From the NCBI GenBank assembly GCA_004154925.1, contig QJNS01000173.1:62001-126000 (forward strand): DNA of 64,000 nucleotides, given 5' to 3'. How positions within the stretch are numbered: the first letter of the stretch is position 1; every line of letters begins with the position of its first letter. Below, piece by piece: positions 35,900 through 48,996 of this stretch. The translations under genes were made by a program, and so were the position numbers. Below the pieces are notes generated by a model, which saw only the letters and a list, made by a program, of their open reading frames with translations, did not search any database and had not been told where the DNA came from. The stretch comes from Monosporascus cannonballus (taxonomy: Eukaryota; Ascomycota; Sordariomycetes; Xylariales).

Positions 35900-36214
35900 A
35901 TGTACCAGGAAGTATGGTCTCGATCGAAAGATGTGGAGCTAGGAGCGGACGGCGATATTGCTTACGCTTCGTGTTCTAGGGCAAAAAATGGATGGATCCG
36001 CCGCGACGTAATATTCTGGACGTTTATGCCCGTACACGATAATAAATCTAGGAAAGGAAAGGTGACAACTATCTCGAGCGGCACGCGATGGAAATTCATG
36101 ATGTCGTGGAATAGGGGTATCTATATTAGTCATCAAGCTCCCAGCACCCCGGAAGAACCTTATTCCGGCGCGCCCACAGTATATATAGAGAGCTTCCTAG
36201 CCACCGCTCCCTAG
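35900..36214 (+). CDS. Hypothetical small protein, 104 codons, uncertain
   Basis: ATG 35900 to a TAG at 36214. The product would be hydrophilic: M-Y-Q-E-V-W-S-R-S-K-D-V, then R-R-D-V-I-F-W-T-F-M-P-V and R-W-K-F-M-M-S-W-N-R-G. No signal peptide, membrane segment or known motif. Its last quarter overlaps the third copy of the foldback motif (A-P-S-T-P-E-E-P-Y-S-G), which argues against a conserved coding function. It has normal base composition. It could be a chance frame in the island. Confidence 0.2.
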   Translation: MYQEVWSRSKDVELGADGDIAYASCSRAKNGWIRRDVIFWTFMPVHDNKSRKGKVTTISSGTRWKFMMSWNRGIYISHQAPSTPEEPYSGAPTVYIESFLATAP

Positions 36215-36291
36215 AACTCAATTCTAGTAAGACAATTATCACTTCCCACACTCTATGTTACCTTATCTACCGATCAGCTTAACTGTCACAC

Positions 36292-36921
36292 ATGACCAAG
36301 TTGGACCCGTTATCGCAATATCATTACGAACGTATATACGAATCAAACTCGTCAAATACTCCACACAAAACGGCTATAAGTCCCCAGCATGAACCCCAAC
36401 TGCCCGCTACACAGGAGCAAGCCAGCCTTAGACAAATCACAGCATCCAATGTCGCCTTCCCCTGGCAGGGCTCCCTTTCGAGAGGTCCTTATGATCACGA
36501 CCATGAATTCACAACATTGTCGGATCCGAGGTTGCATAATAGGGGTTTCAAGACTTCGACAGAACGCCATACTCACATGGAGCGAGAGGTGAGAGAAGCC
36601 TGACCCTAGATTACAATGTGGGACTTCCACCCAATATGTCCCCTTTATACGATACGGGTAGCGTCAATATGGCATCTCAAACCGACCTAAATGCAGCGGA
36701 AGATGAAGGAACTTTATCCAAAGGCCATAATCCGGGAGTTCCACTTTATGCCTCGCCTATATATGGCATGAGTGACCCAAAGGATGGACATGCGACAGAA
36801 CTTCATGGATTCAGATCATGTCCAACAGACCTTTGGTTATCTGGAAAATGCCCCACAGTATCCCATAGTGAGCCAATCGACACATGCATATGGTACCAAT
36901 CAGAATGGTGCCTAATAGGAG
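36292..36921 (+). pseudogene. Frame-broken gene remnant, unrecognised Q/P/S-rich protein
   Basis: ATG 36292 follows a pyrimidine-rich leader and opens 103 codons (M-T-K-L-D-P-L-S-Q-Y-H-Y-E-R-I-Y) to a stop at 36601. From about 36590 a neighbouring frame stays open (S-L-T-L-D-Y-N-V-G-L-P-P-N-M-S-P-L-Y) to about 36780. Then the original frame reopens with M-D-M-R-Q-N-F-M-D-S-D-H-V-Q-Q-T-F-G-Y and ends N-G-A-stop-stop at 36916-36921. The switch out of and back into one frame suggests two compensating indels in a formerly continuous, low-complexity protein, or an unrecognised intron. No domain is seen. The cyclin-like fragment that follows is in the same frame, so both may come from one gene. Confidence 0.45.
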
Positions 36922-37206
36922 TTTCGTCCAGTTTTTGATAACTGTCGAATAGGCCGAGACGTTCGTGGACTCCTACTACGAGGGCCCGAACGCGGTGGCG
37001 TGCGATGCGGAGCTGTTGGATTTAGCCCCACAGAAGTCAACGCAATGGAAAAGAGTTTGCTATTCTTCTTGGGATGGGAACTCAAAATCACAGAGAATGA
37101 TCTTTACCGGGACCTAGAACCTTTCCTTGCTCCTATCCGTACCGAGATTGAGGCCAAGCATTCCGGTGGTGTGCAGCAGGCGCTGAATCTTGCGCAGGAG
37201 ACGTAA
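36922..37206 (+). pseudogene. Probable Pho85-type (PCL-like) cyclin C-terminal fragment
   Basis: The frame ending at TAA 37204-37206 reads F-S-P-T-E-V-N-A-M-E-K-S-L-L-F-F-L-G-W-E, then L-K-I-T-E-N-D-L-Y-R-D-L-E-P-F-L-A-P-I-R. The pattern V-N-x-M-E-x-x-L-L-x-x-L-x-W-x-L-x-I-x-x-x-D-L-Y is what I expect at the end of a PCL1/2-like cyclin box, which binds the Pho85 CDK. The cyclin box start is absent: upstream in frame there are arginine-rich codons and then two stops. With no ATG before the motif this is a truncated remnant. Family assignment is by pattern recognition only. Confidence 0.4.
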
Positions 37207-37883
37207 CCGTGTAGACACAATTGGAAATTTCTAGGCTTCACCAAACCCATCCCTCTCGTCGGCTGCCTTTTCCCGCTCTTATCCACGTAGATTCTTGTCG
37301 GAATTTTGGATAGTCTTTGCTATTCGGAGCAGCCAGGCAAACTATCGTTCGTAATCGTTTCAAAATTTGAACTTAGGAATTATTAAGCTCGTTATCGTTT
37401 TCCTTTCTAATTTTGATAGCAGTTTTTTAATAACTCTTACATTATTTGGCATAAATATCTAAAATGCTCGATAAGTATTATTTTTGTAAATTAAATCGTC
37501 TCCGAAAATTAAAATGTGAGAATACAGCCCCTATGAGGATGAGGCTGGTACCCGACCAGCCACCGATCAGCCACCGACCCACTTACTAGTATAAATCCAC
37601 CATCTGGCAGCTAGTGGGAAACGCCAGATGGAAGTAACCTAATACACTCACTTCTTGAAATACGCTCTGCGATTGGTCGGAGATCACCTCACCCAGCTCA
37701 CAGCTGTCCATTATCTTATATAAAACCGAGATCGATTTTGGGGGGAAATTTTAAAAATTAATAAAAATAACGATAATTTTAATTCGTCTGATATTTTTTT
37801 TATATAGGTTAAATAGTGTTAGCGAAATAAGTTTTATATATGTGAAAAATTTCGAAGACTAGAGAAAGGGGTTTCGACTGTAG
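37207..37883. other. Right edge of the gene island; non-coding with a hairpin
   Basis: Composition falls back to AT-rich from about 37360, with a GC-richer patch at 37515-37720. That patch holds a perfect 9-bp inverted repeat ccatctggc (37600-37608) and gccagatgg (37623-37631), and a short tandem cagccaccgat/cagccaccgac (about 37558-37578). No coding signal. Confidence 0.5.
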
Positions 37884-37979
37884 CTATTTGTCTATTTGTC
37901 TATTTGTCTATTTGTCTATTTGTCTATTTGTCTATTTGTCTATTTGTCTATTTGTCTATTTGTCTATTTGTCTATTTAT
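37884..37979. repeat. Octanucleotide microsatellite (CTATTTGT)n
   Basis: Eleven perfect 8-bp units from 37884 to 37971, then one unit with G to A (ctatttat). The unit length is not a multiple of three and there is no gene around it. Confidence 0.95.
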
Positions 37980-38097
37980 CTATCTTTAACTTTATCATAG
38001 AATTAAGCATTGGGATTCAACGTAAAAAATGAATTCGAAATGCGTATATATATTTTTCAGTGATAATAAGAATCGTATAGCATAAGTGCGTTTACCT

Positions 38098-38275
38098 CAT
38101 CTTGATCAGGACCCCATTTTGGAGGTTGTGGCTGCGCCTGCGGCGCAGCAGCCGTAGCCACAGCTATAGCTTTTGATCAAGAAGTATCTGTCAGGAGTCT
38201 AATGTATCAGCTAAATTCCTTTAAGAATAATACCCACAAAAACAACAAAACCTCCAAAATAGGGCTTGATGGCAA
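38098..38275. mobile_element. MITE-like element with inverted ends and a central hairpin
   Basis: ccccattttggaggtt (38112-38127) is mirrored by aacctccaaaataggg (38249-38264) with one mismatch. Inside are gctgcgcc-tgc-ggcgcagc (38131-38149), enclosed by tgtggct/agccaca (38127-38133 and 38156-38162), and cttgatca/tgatcaag arms. It is GC-richer than its surroundings and has no coding capacity. The outer limits and target duplication are uncertain. Confidence 0.6.
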
Positions 38276-38299
38276 ATTGTGATTTTTTCGTTCCGTTTG

Positions 38300-41200
38300 G
38301 TGCGTTCTTATACAAATTCGCAAAAATTATCAATATCAACTTTGGTAATATATGTTAGTTACGAAACTTCCAATATTTTAACCTATATAATTTAACGCAA
38401 AATTAAAATGTTTATTTCTTAATATAATAATGGTTTTAATTAATACGAAATAAAGATTATTATAGTAAAAAAATAACTTAAAATTACGATTAATATATAT
38501 TATAATTTTTTACCCTTTTTAAGTTATTACGATAATAATATAACCTTATAAGCCAAAATAATAATATATAAGGTTTAAAATCGCTTATAATAAGCCTTAA
38601 GATATATATTTTTTCTTTAATCAGTTAAATACGAATAATATATTCGAAGGTTTAAGGTAAATACCTTAAACCTTTAAGTATTTAATTTTCCAAAACGAAA
38701 CGTTTATCCTTATCCGATACCTTTACCGGTTTTTTGCCGATATAAACGTAATTAACCCATATGCCAATATTATGTGTACGGCCGATAACTTTATAGAAAC
38801 TTTACGCCGTCGGTTTATTCGCCTTATATTAATCGTTATGCCTAATAGGTAAGGCCGTATTTTACAGAAAAAATAAGTTAATACGGTATATAATCTGGTT
38901 TTTGGAAAACTTAATATTTTTTTCGTTATTAAAATAAGCTTTGGGAAATCCTTCATTATTTAAGCTTTTTCGTTAATAATTAACTTAATTATTATCCAGA
39001 TCGTATTATTAATTAAGCTAGCGGAAAAATAACGAATTTTTGTATTAATAATTTTATGTTTTATTTTTATTTTGATATTTGCGGATACGAAAAAATTTAA
39101 TCCAAAGATATTTAACCGTATAACTGCCGGATAACATAATTATATTATTTTTGGTCCTAAATATATGTCAAACGTTTAATTTTAAATTGCCATATTAAAT
39201 CTTATTTTCGAACGACGATATGATCTGGTTATTATCGACAAAATATATTTATTATTAAAATAAAAAGATTTCCGGCCTAAATATATTAATATCCGTAACC
39301 TGCGTTTTATTTTCCTTATTTATATATATTAATTTACGTATATAATAATTGTTAATAATATTACAAAAAAAATTGCGAAATATGGCGGTTTTCGTTAAAT
39401 CGGCGGCTTAACTGGATATAGTTATAAGGCGGAGGTCCGGCATTTTAATATTAATCGTCCCGAAATCGATATTATTATTTTTTCTATACCTAAAAATTAA
39501 CGTTCAAATTAAGGGTATTTAGATTTCCTGATAATTAATATATCCGAGCTATTAAGTAATATCCTTTTAATTTAATTTAATAATTTATATTTTATTATTA
39601 AAATTATTATTTATGTTAATAATAAGGCGAAAATTATGAATATTCGTAATTACCTGATTAGGATTATAATAAACTGGGGGTATTCGTTAAAGGTTATAAA
39701 AAAAGTTATTAAGTTTTATAATTCCGAAATACCTTACGGGAATTAAGTTTATATATATAATAACTTAAAATAATCGGATGGTTTTATCCGTATCGTCGTA
39801 TTTATTATTACTTTTAGATTAAATATGAATATTCCGGATATTAATTGAATGATATAATGGAATATATTATAAAGTTTTTCGATTAAGGATTTATGGCAGC
39901 GATTTGGTTAAATAATTCGTAATTATAAGCGATTAAATATAATTAGTTATGGATAAGCCATATTATTTGTACCTTATTAGGCGTTTGATAATTATGGAAT
40001 TAAGTTATTTATTTTAAAAAAGGTTAAAATAACGAAAACGATTTAGGCCCGGTAAGCCAAAAACCGTATTACTTATAAAAACATAAAGGTTGTAATGGAA
40101 AACGACGTAGCGGATTCGGATAATAAAAAGGATAATATGCAATTTATCGCGAATAATTTCAATTAGGACGAAATAGTTATCGAATTTTAATCTTAACTTT
40201 TGGCCGGCCAAGATATTATCTGTAAATTTCCAAAATGGAATAATTCTGATTTGCGGTACCGGATAAAAATAAGGCCTTAATAATACGCGTTATTTAACGG
40301 CAAATATATATATAAGGCGATTTTGGTATATTTGAAAAAAGACGAAATTATTGTGCTAGAAAAGGACCGTAATAACCTAATTCTGGCTAGATTTTATTGT
40401 AATATATATATGCTTAATTTTCTTTATATATCCGAGCCTTTAAATTCGAAAATATTTACGTAAAAATAATTAAAAACTGGTTCGGTAAAAGCGGCTGCTT
40501 GGGAAATAATAAAGTTTTGGTGTAAACGACGGGCGAACGAGCTATTTTTTGCGCGGTCGTTTCCGTTTGACAGTAAAAGGGCAAAATTGATATTTATTTT
40601 TATTAAACTTAAATAATTTTTATTTAATAAGTTCTCGAATAAGTTAAACGAAATTAAAGGTCCATATTTAATTCAAAATATAATCGAATTGGTTAAGGCG
40701 GTTCCCGGTTTCGATAAATAATAATATTAGGATATTTTGAAAAATTACTTGTTTTTTGCGTTATATATAATATACGAAAAAGCTGTATTTTCGATTTTAT
40801 AAAAAGTATAGATAATTTTCCGTAGGCGGCGGAATTCGCTTAATTGAAAATAACGGCGTTATATCCTTATGCCGTAAACCGATTTATATAGGTTACGGAT
40901 TATTATTGCGTTATAAGTTCGATAAATATTGAAAAAAATTATAAAGCCGTTTTAAATCGCGCCTTATCCTAATTAAAGCATACCGTATACGGTCGTTCGG
41001 TTTAAATTAATAATTAATGATTTAACGGTAATCTTAATAATTTAAATATTAAATCGGTATATAGTTTATATATTTTCGTAATTTGAAATTATAATTTCGG
41101 TTATAATAACGTCTGTATTTATACGCATAATTTGCGACGTATTAGGTAATCCTGATTAAAAACTTATTTCGTTTTTTTATTTGTAACGTTAGCGCAAAAC

Positions 41201-44200
41201 TTATTATTTCTAAATATTTTTAATTTTTTAACCCCGTTTTCGTTACCGTACCCATATTTGCATAATTCGTTTATTTTTATATCGTTATCGAAATTGCCGG
41301 CGTCGCCAAAACGTAGTAATTTGTAATCCGACGTTATAAATAATATATCGGAAAAAAAAATCGAAATAATAATTTTTATTGAAATTAAAAAATTACGCGT
41401 TAAGAATAAACGGTATTTATCGGATGATAATATTAATGACAGATTAAAGGATAATCGCGATATTAGGTTAAAAAGTAGGAAACGAAATTTTGCCGGTTTT
41501 AATTAAGGCCGATAACAAAAAATGCGTTCGGTTTCGGCGTAACGTTACGGTTATAAAATGCAATAACTATAAATATTTATATAATATTAATTAAAGTTAT
41601 TAATATATTATTTATTTATTAAATTTATTATTTTTATTAATTTTTAATTCGTTAAACTTTATACGGGATATTAATTCGTTTTAATCCGGATTAATTATAT
41701 ATCGTAATAAATATATAATAAATTTTTTTAGTTAAAAAAATTAATATAATTTTGTATTACGTAATTCGAATTATAATTTATTACAATTATTAATAAATTA
41801 TCCTTTTAACTTATAGCTCTTAATTTATAACGCCGAACTAGAATTTTTTAAATTTTATTTTCCGGTTCTTTTCTTTAAATTTATCGTATTAATTCTTAAA
41901 ATATTTTAATTTTTTTTAAACTTTTAAGGTATTTTAATTCGGGTCGAATAATTAGGGTAAAGGATTAATTATACGGGTAAATATATAATATAGATAATTT
42001 TTCGCCAATATTAGGAAAATTATTTTTTCGCCATTAATATAGCTATTCCGGCGTCCGTTTTTCTTTAAATATTAATTCGAAATATTTAAAATCCCGGGTT
42101 TATAATAAATCCTTATTAATTACGTTCCGTAACTTTATCTTTTTGTAACTAGGATTAATATTTATCGGCGTACGGTTTTGATTAATATTTTTCGAAGCTA
42201 CCTATATACTTTATCGCTATTTTGTTAAAGATTTTGGTAATTATTTTTTTTCGAATTAAAGCTTTTTAGTTCCCTTAATAAAGGTTAACGGCCGGATTTA
42301 GCTTTTTTCCCCTTGCCGCGTTTTCCCTTTGTCGGCGTAGCTGAATCCCCGGTTGGTTCTAAGGATTTTTTTGTTTTTTTTCTAGCTGGTTTTAAAAATT
42401 CCTTTATATCAAAATCTTATATAGGTATAATAATAATCGGATATTCCGGGTAACCGCCGAAATCCTTAATATTAATACCGAATATATTACGGTATTTAAA
42501 AATTCAATTTTTATATAAAATTATTTATTCGGTAATTAATTACGTATAATTACGAACTTTTTTTTCTTTAATATTATAAAAATAATATCCACATAATATA
42601 TATTATAAAATATATTATAATTTTATATTTTGTTTAATTAGGACCATAAAATTATTATATTTTTAATATTATCCATATTATACAAATTGTTATAAATTAT
42701 AAATTCTCGAAAACGGCTAACGGCCCGAATTATACGTTTTTTTAAAAAATATATACCATTTAACTTTATAATATAAAAAACGTTTATTTCGCAGTTTTAA
42801 AAATTTATTATTTAATAAACCGTATTATTCGTATTAATAATTTTATTATTATATTCTAATATAAAGAAAAAAACCAATAATATTATATATTATTTAATAA
42901 ATCTTTCGAAATTTGGTAAAAACGAAGTTTAAATATTATTAAAATATATAAATATATTTTTTATTAATTTTCTATAAATTATATATATATAATCGAAATC
43001 TCGGAATATCTATTTAAGTATTATTCCGAGATTATCGTACGTAAAATATACGTTAATATATATATAATAATAAATAACTTACGTTTTTTGGCATATAATA
43101 ATAAAATTTACCTTATAAAAACCTTATGGTATTAAAACTTTGTCAAATAATCGTTTAATTTAAAAAAAACTTACTTTATAAGCTAAGGCAAAATTTTAAA
43201 AAAACGATATATATAATAAGAAATAAAGTACGGAAAATAACGCCGCAGTTAATATAATTTATATCGAAAATTAACTTAATGCCGTTATAATCTTTATATA
43301 CGTTTTAATTTTTTGCTAAGTCGCCATATATTTCCCAAATACGATTACCGTATTTTGCTTCATTAAACGGTAATAATATTATTATAATAATTATATAATA
43401 TTAAATATATATAAATAAGTAATTACATATAGAAATTTTAATAATATTATAAACTTACTAATATAAATTTAATTTAATTAAAACCAAAAATATAAATAAA
43501 AAATATAAAATATAATAAATAAGATAAAATCCGTATATTAAATAAATACCGAATATATTATTAATATTAATAAGGAATATGTAAAGATTTATAATATACG
43601 AATAAAATTTACAAATAATTAATAAGTTATAAAAATATTTTAAGATAATATATATAATTAAAATTAAAATATATATAAATTTTAGGATTATATAATTATA
43701 AATATATAAATTATTAAGTTTATATAAGTTATGAAGTGTAAATAAAAAAATTAATATTATTTTTTTATAACGAAATAATAACATATAAAGAAAGAACTTT
43801 ATAACCATATATAAATTATACAAGATTTATGCTTTATTACAAATTTCTTAATATAATTTATAAAATTATTTTAATTAAATATATCTTAAATATAATTATT
43901 ATAATTACTTAATATATAATTAATATCATTTATTTAATCATAATTTTTTATAACTTTAAATATTTGTTATATCTTAATATATAAAATTACGTTATTTATA
44001 ATATAATAATTATTAATTAGTTTTTTAAGTTTAATATTTAAAATCCATATTATAATATATATTTTTATATATTTCATAATATTATAAGGGGTAAATAAAT
44101 TCCTTACCGATATAATAAAAGCAGTTTTCGTTATAGCTCTTAATAATATATCCCGAATAAACCTAAAAAACCTTATTCGCCCGGCTAAAAAAATTAAATT

Positions 44201-47200
44201 CGCTAATAATATCCCCGAAAAATAACCTATTTCCGAAAAATAACTTACCTCCAAGAAATAACCTTAAGAACGGGTAACAAAATCTCGGACCAAAAAATAA
44301 CCGGAACAGATACCAAAACAAAAATAATGTGCCTTCGAAGAATAGCTTTAAAAACGGATAATAAAATCCTTAATTAAAAAATAACCGGAACCGATATTAA
44401 AATAATCTGTAATAAGGCAAAACCGACGACGTAATCCCGATTAAGATATTTTCGTATTAATTAAGCAATATTTAATTATCTTAAGATATAAAATATTCTT
44501 TACGGAAAATATATATTATACGTAACCGATTCCAAATATCAAGTATATACCATAAAGCTATATTAATATGGCGGAAAATTGGAAAAAAGTAAGTACCTTA
44601 TGTTTTGGTATTTATGCGAATATATATTAATTAAAAAATTCTATAATTATTGGAAATTTATAAACTCGGTAATATTGCGAAAAACGTATATTACGAATAA
44701 AACCTTTTATTATGGAAAAATGCGGCATTTATATAAATATTAAATGTTAACAATATAACTTAAGATATTTTCCGTAATAATAACTAACAAAATAAGATTT
44801 ACGTTATAACGGATTATACCAGCTCCATAAGTTATTAAATTGTTAAGCTAATTACGGATTTTCGATTAATTACGGCTTTTGTAATTTAACGAAAAAATTA
44901 TATAAACCGGATATTATATAAATAATACGAAAAAAAGTTTATAATTTTATAAACCGGGCCCCCTGGCCAAAAAATACATATTATATAACTATTTTATGGA
45001 TATTATAATTTACGGAATTATATAAATAATAAATATATAAATTGCGTATAAAAACGCGGCAAAAAATATTTATACGTAATTCCCAAATATTCGGCATTAT
45101 TATATGGTCCAAATAAAATTTTCCAAAAAAAAAACTTAAACGTAAATATTGCGCCTAAAACGAACAGAATTTTGGGACCCGAAAATATAAAAAAAGTTAT
45201 TAATATATAGGTTATAATAATGCGCGAAAAAAGATAAAGCGAAAAAAAATCTCAAAAAGTACTTAAAAACATTAATTGGTAAATTAGTTATAAACGAGGT
45301 ATACGGGTTAACCCGAAATTATGCGTTATATTTAGTTATAAATAATATAATATTTTTATACAACTTTACGAAAAATAAGATATTCGAATAAGATATAATT
45401 AATTAAAATTACGTAAATTATAAATTTAATTATTTATATTAATTTTATTAATAATTATATTGCGTACCGTATCGTAAAATATTATTTTTTTATTTATAAT
45501 TTTATTACCGGAAATAAATAAGTTACGTTAATATAATAACTAGGTAATTACGGTAATATATAAAACGATCTCAAAATTAGCTAATTAGAATTACGTAAGT
45601 AATAAAGTTATATTAATATTAAAATTATAATATAAGTATTATATTACTTATAAAAAGGTACGAAATAACAAAAAAGTAAAAAATTATATTAACGGTTCGT
45701 TTTCGTCCGATAAATCCTTATTTTGTTTATCCGATAACGACGACGACAATAACGGACTGCCTTAATTAGGACCATTAATTAAGTTATCGACAATTTATAC
45801 TATAAGATTATAATTTTTTTCCGTATGCAAAATATTACGGTTATTCGGAACCAAATTATCTTTAACAAATTCGATATTAAAAACTTTTCGAGTAATTATA
45901 TTAAGGCTATTTACAAATTGATTTTCGTTTTTTGCTATATCCAGCTAATTAAGTTTACTTACGTCGTTAGCAATAAGTACGGTATTATTAAAATCGACAA
46001 ATTTAATTTCCATAATTTTACGGCTTATGGCCAAAATATTTTCGGAATTTTAGCCGTTTTTTTAATCGGAAACGGATATCTTTTAATAAGCCAGAAATTC
46101 CGAAGTAAAAAATAAACGCGTTCGAAAATTTCGTTACGAAAATCACGAATAACGTAACGCTTATTTCGCGAAAAAATATAACGGGCATAAAATTTGCGTT
46201 ATAAGGATATACGGTATTTAATTAAAAACGAATTTCAGAAAGAAATAACATTAATATTATATATATTATTTTTCGACCGCCGGAGTTTGCCAATAAGTTA
46301 TAGATTATAATATTCGTCTTTTCGATTAAATATTTTCCATATTTTTTCCTTAAATTTTATTAAAGCTATACTTAATATTAAAATTAAATTAATAAATATT
46401 TAATCTAATATTACAAAACGTAATATCTAATCGAAATAAAATGTTTTTTATTGTAATTAAATTAACCGGCCCCATAAAAATAATAATAATATCGGTATTA
46501 ACCGCTTAATATAATTAACGTAGCCATATTATATAATATACGAAAATTATAAATAAATTTAAGTTTTTTTTTTAAAAAAAACAATAATAATTTCGAAATT
46601 TTTATTAATAAAAACAATATTAATTAACGGTTAATTATTATCTTTAATAAGGTTAAAAAATTATCGCTTTATGGAATATCGGCTGTATTAAAAATATTTC
46701 CGGTCCCGTAATTATCCAATAAAAGGGCCTTATTCGGCATATTTTAATTAGGATTATGCCGTTTAGAAAATAATATGAATAAATTATATTTTTAAGTTAA
46801 AAAATAAAATACTTATAAATTATCCGTTAAATTATTTATGTTATTAAGTAACGTATTATTAACAAATAATAACAAAAGATTTTCGTTAAAAAGATCCTTA
46901 TTTATTAATACGTTTTAATTAGAACCCTGCAATATTTCCCTTATTTATCCGGTACGATTAAAATATTTAAAAATTACGTTATATGCGATAAATTTAAATT
47001 CGGCGACGGTTAACCGAAAATATATATTTTTTATGAATTCGGTAAATTCGGCTTTTAAAAAAAGGTTTTCGATCGAGGTATTTTAGAAAATTCTATATAC
47101 GTTAAATATTTTTATTATAAATAATTCGTATCGGATACGTAATTCTTATAAAAATAACGCAAATATGCAAATATTATATATATAAAAAATAAAAAGTTCG

Positions 47201-48700
47201 AAAAGGTAAAATTTCGATAATTTTTAATATAATTACGTTATTTATATTTTATACGTTTCGGTTATATTATCGGGCTAATAAGTACGTATAAATATAAGCA
47301 AGAAAATTATTTATATATAAAATAAAGTAAAAATAAGAATGAATTATTATTTCCTATAATATAAATCGGTTATTTCGGTTTAATTAGCCTATATTTTCCG
47401 AATATAATTAATTATTTTCTAATTTCCATAAATAAAATAAAAACGTTCCGAAAACCGATAAGATTTTTTTTCTTTAAATCTATATATCCCTTAAAAAAGT
47501 TTTTGATAAACGTTATAAGTACTATCGATAATGTTTTTATTTTCGTTAATTGTATTTAACGAAATCAAACGGCACTTATTATATAGAATACGTTTTAATT
47601 TGGGAAAACCGGAGAATTTTTATTTATTACGTTTATAAAACGTATTAATAAAAATAAAAAATAAAATCCGAATAATGTTAATTACAAATTAATAAAAAGT
47701 ATTAAGCAGTACTAAATACTATTATAACGTTTCATAAAATTATTTTATTTTATAATACTAATTAGATCGGAATATAAATTACTTTAACCTTTTTTTAAGA
47801 ATACGATTATAATAACGGATAAAGGCGATAATAATATTTCGTATAACGGTATTATATCGAAACATTATATTACGAATATGGTTTTAAATATTAAAGTTAT
47901 TTTACTAAAATACGATATTACATTATTATACTTAGTTATAAAATATAATTTATTTTGATTAAAATTATATAATTATAAAAAAATTAATACGGTTATCTTA
48001 ATTTTTCCTATTAACCGAATTATATTTTTATTTAACGTATAATAACTTTTGCAAATATTTAACCCTTTTAATATATTGATATCATTTCGTAATAAATTCG
48101 AAAATAATAAAAACCTACTTAATAAAGAAGGTAAATAATTATTATTAACTTTAAAAATTATTTTAATTATAATAATTAAAATTATAAAAAAAAGATATAT
48201 AAAAATATCCGGATTATTATTTTTACGAAATTATTTCGTTTTTTATTTTGCATTATACGATTGCTATTTTTTCCTAGGATATATAATTATTTAATTTAAA
48301 AATTTAAATTAATTAAGGGCAAACGTTTTTACAAAATATTAATTTTTGTCCAAAATGATATGGATTATTTTAATTTCGAATAATACTTTTTCCAATAAGT
48401 AATAAAATTTAGGCTTTTTTACGAAAGTTATAAGTTCCCCATATAATATATTATAATATTTGCGTATAACGGGGTCCTAATTAACCGGAATTAGAAATTC
48501 CTATTAATTTTTATATATTAATAATTTTTCGCGTATTCGTTTTTCTTTTAAAATATTAATTAATCGGTTAATCCGAACGGTCGAATTGGTAATTCGGCTT
48601 AAATTATTATAAAGAACCTAATTACGAATAAAATTTTCAAATATTATATTGGTTTTTTTATATTAATGTCAGAAATTTAAGGTATGCGTACGTATATTTT
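38300..48700. mobile_element. Unclassified, strongly RIP-mutated repeat block
   Basis: About 10 kb of AT-rich sequence with abundant CG, few CA/TG and stops in all frames, like the mutated transposons elsewhere in the window. I found none of the chromodomain-family LTRs or RT boxes here, so it is something else. The most protein-like stretch is on the + strand at about 40478-40720 (A-A-W-E-I-I-K-F-W-C-K-R-R-A-N-E-L-F-F, then G-P-Y-L-I-Q-N-I-I-E-L-V-K). Another is at 45825-46115 (96 codons). Neither is a family I can name. Other open frames (43458-43823, 43967-44254, both -) are Ile/Leu/Tyr-rich by composition only. It may be several nested elements. Confidence 0.4.
44255..44415. repeat. Imperfect tandem duplication of about 80 bp
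   Basis: aataacc-ttaagaacgggtaacaaaatc followed by aaaaaataaccggaacagat (about 44257-44320) recurs as aatagct-ttaaaaacggataataaaatc with aaaaaataaccggaaccgat (about 44341-44400). Differences are mostly transitions. Confidence 0.6.
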
Positions 48701-48996
48701 GTTTTAACGGCGTAGCCCAGTAAAACTAGGAGAATTCGGATTTATCGTATTTTAAGAAGGGGGGTAATAATGCGATAAGCTCGGGCTGTAACTGTTGTAC
48801 GCGTTAAGGTTTAAAAGTGGCAAATAGGTTCTGATTAGGATTATTATGGTATTAATAATAAACCATGGTTAAGGTAATCGTATATATATATATATATATA
48901 TATAGCTACAAAAACGTATTGTTATTAAGTTATTACGGATTTTTGTTTTTTTGAAAAAGCAAATATACCAAACGAAGCCGTTTTTACGCAACTATA
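48701..48996. other. Less mutated intergenic patch with (TA)n
   Basis: Composition becomes balanced. It contains a TA dinucleotide run at 48882-48904 and no gene. Confidence 0.6.

Noticed and set aside
37515..37711. Possible solo LTR (tgtgagaatac ... gtcca)
   Set aside because: TG and CA ends can be proposed, but the flanks taaaa and ttatc do not match and no second copy is visible in the window.
37884..37979. CRISPR-like or telomeric repeat
   Set aside because: Units are directly contiguous with no spacers and do not match the TTAGGG-type fungal telomere repeat.
43458..44254. Ile/Leu/Tyr-rich frames on the - strand that look like membrane proteins
   Set aside because: The hydrophobicity follows from AT-rich composition; there is no start context, motif or conserved spacing.
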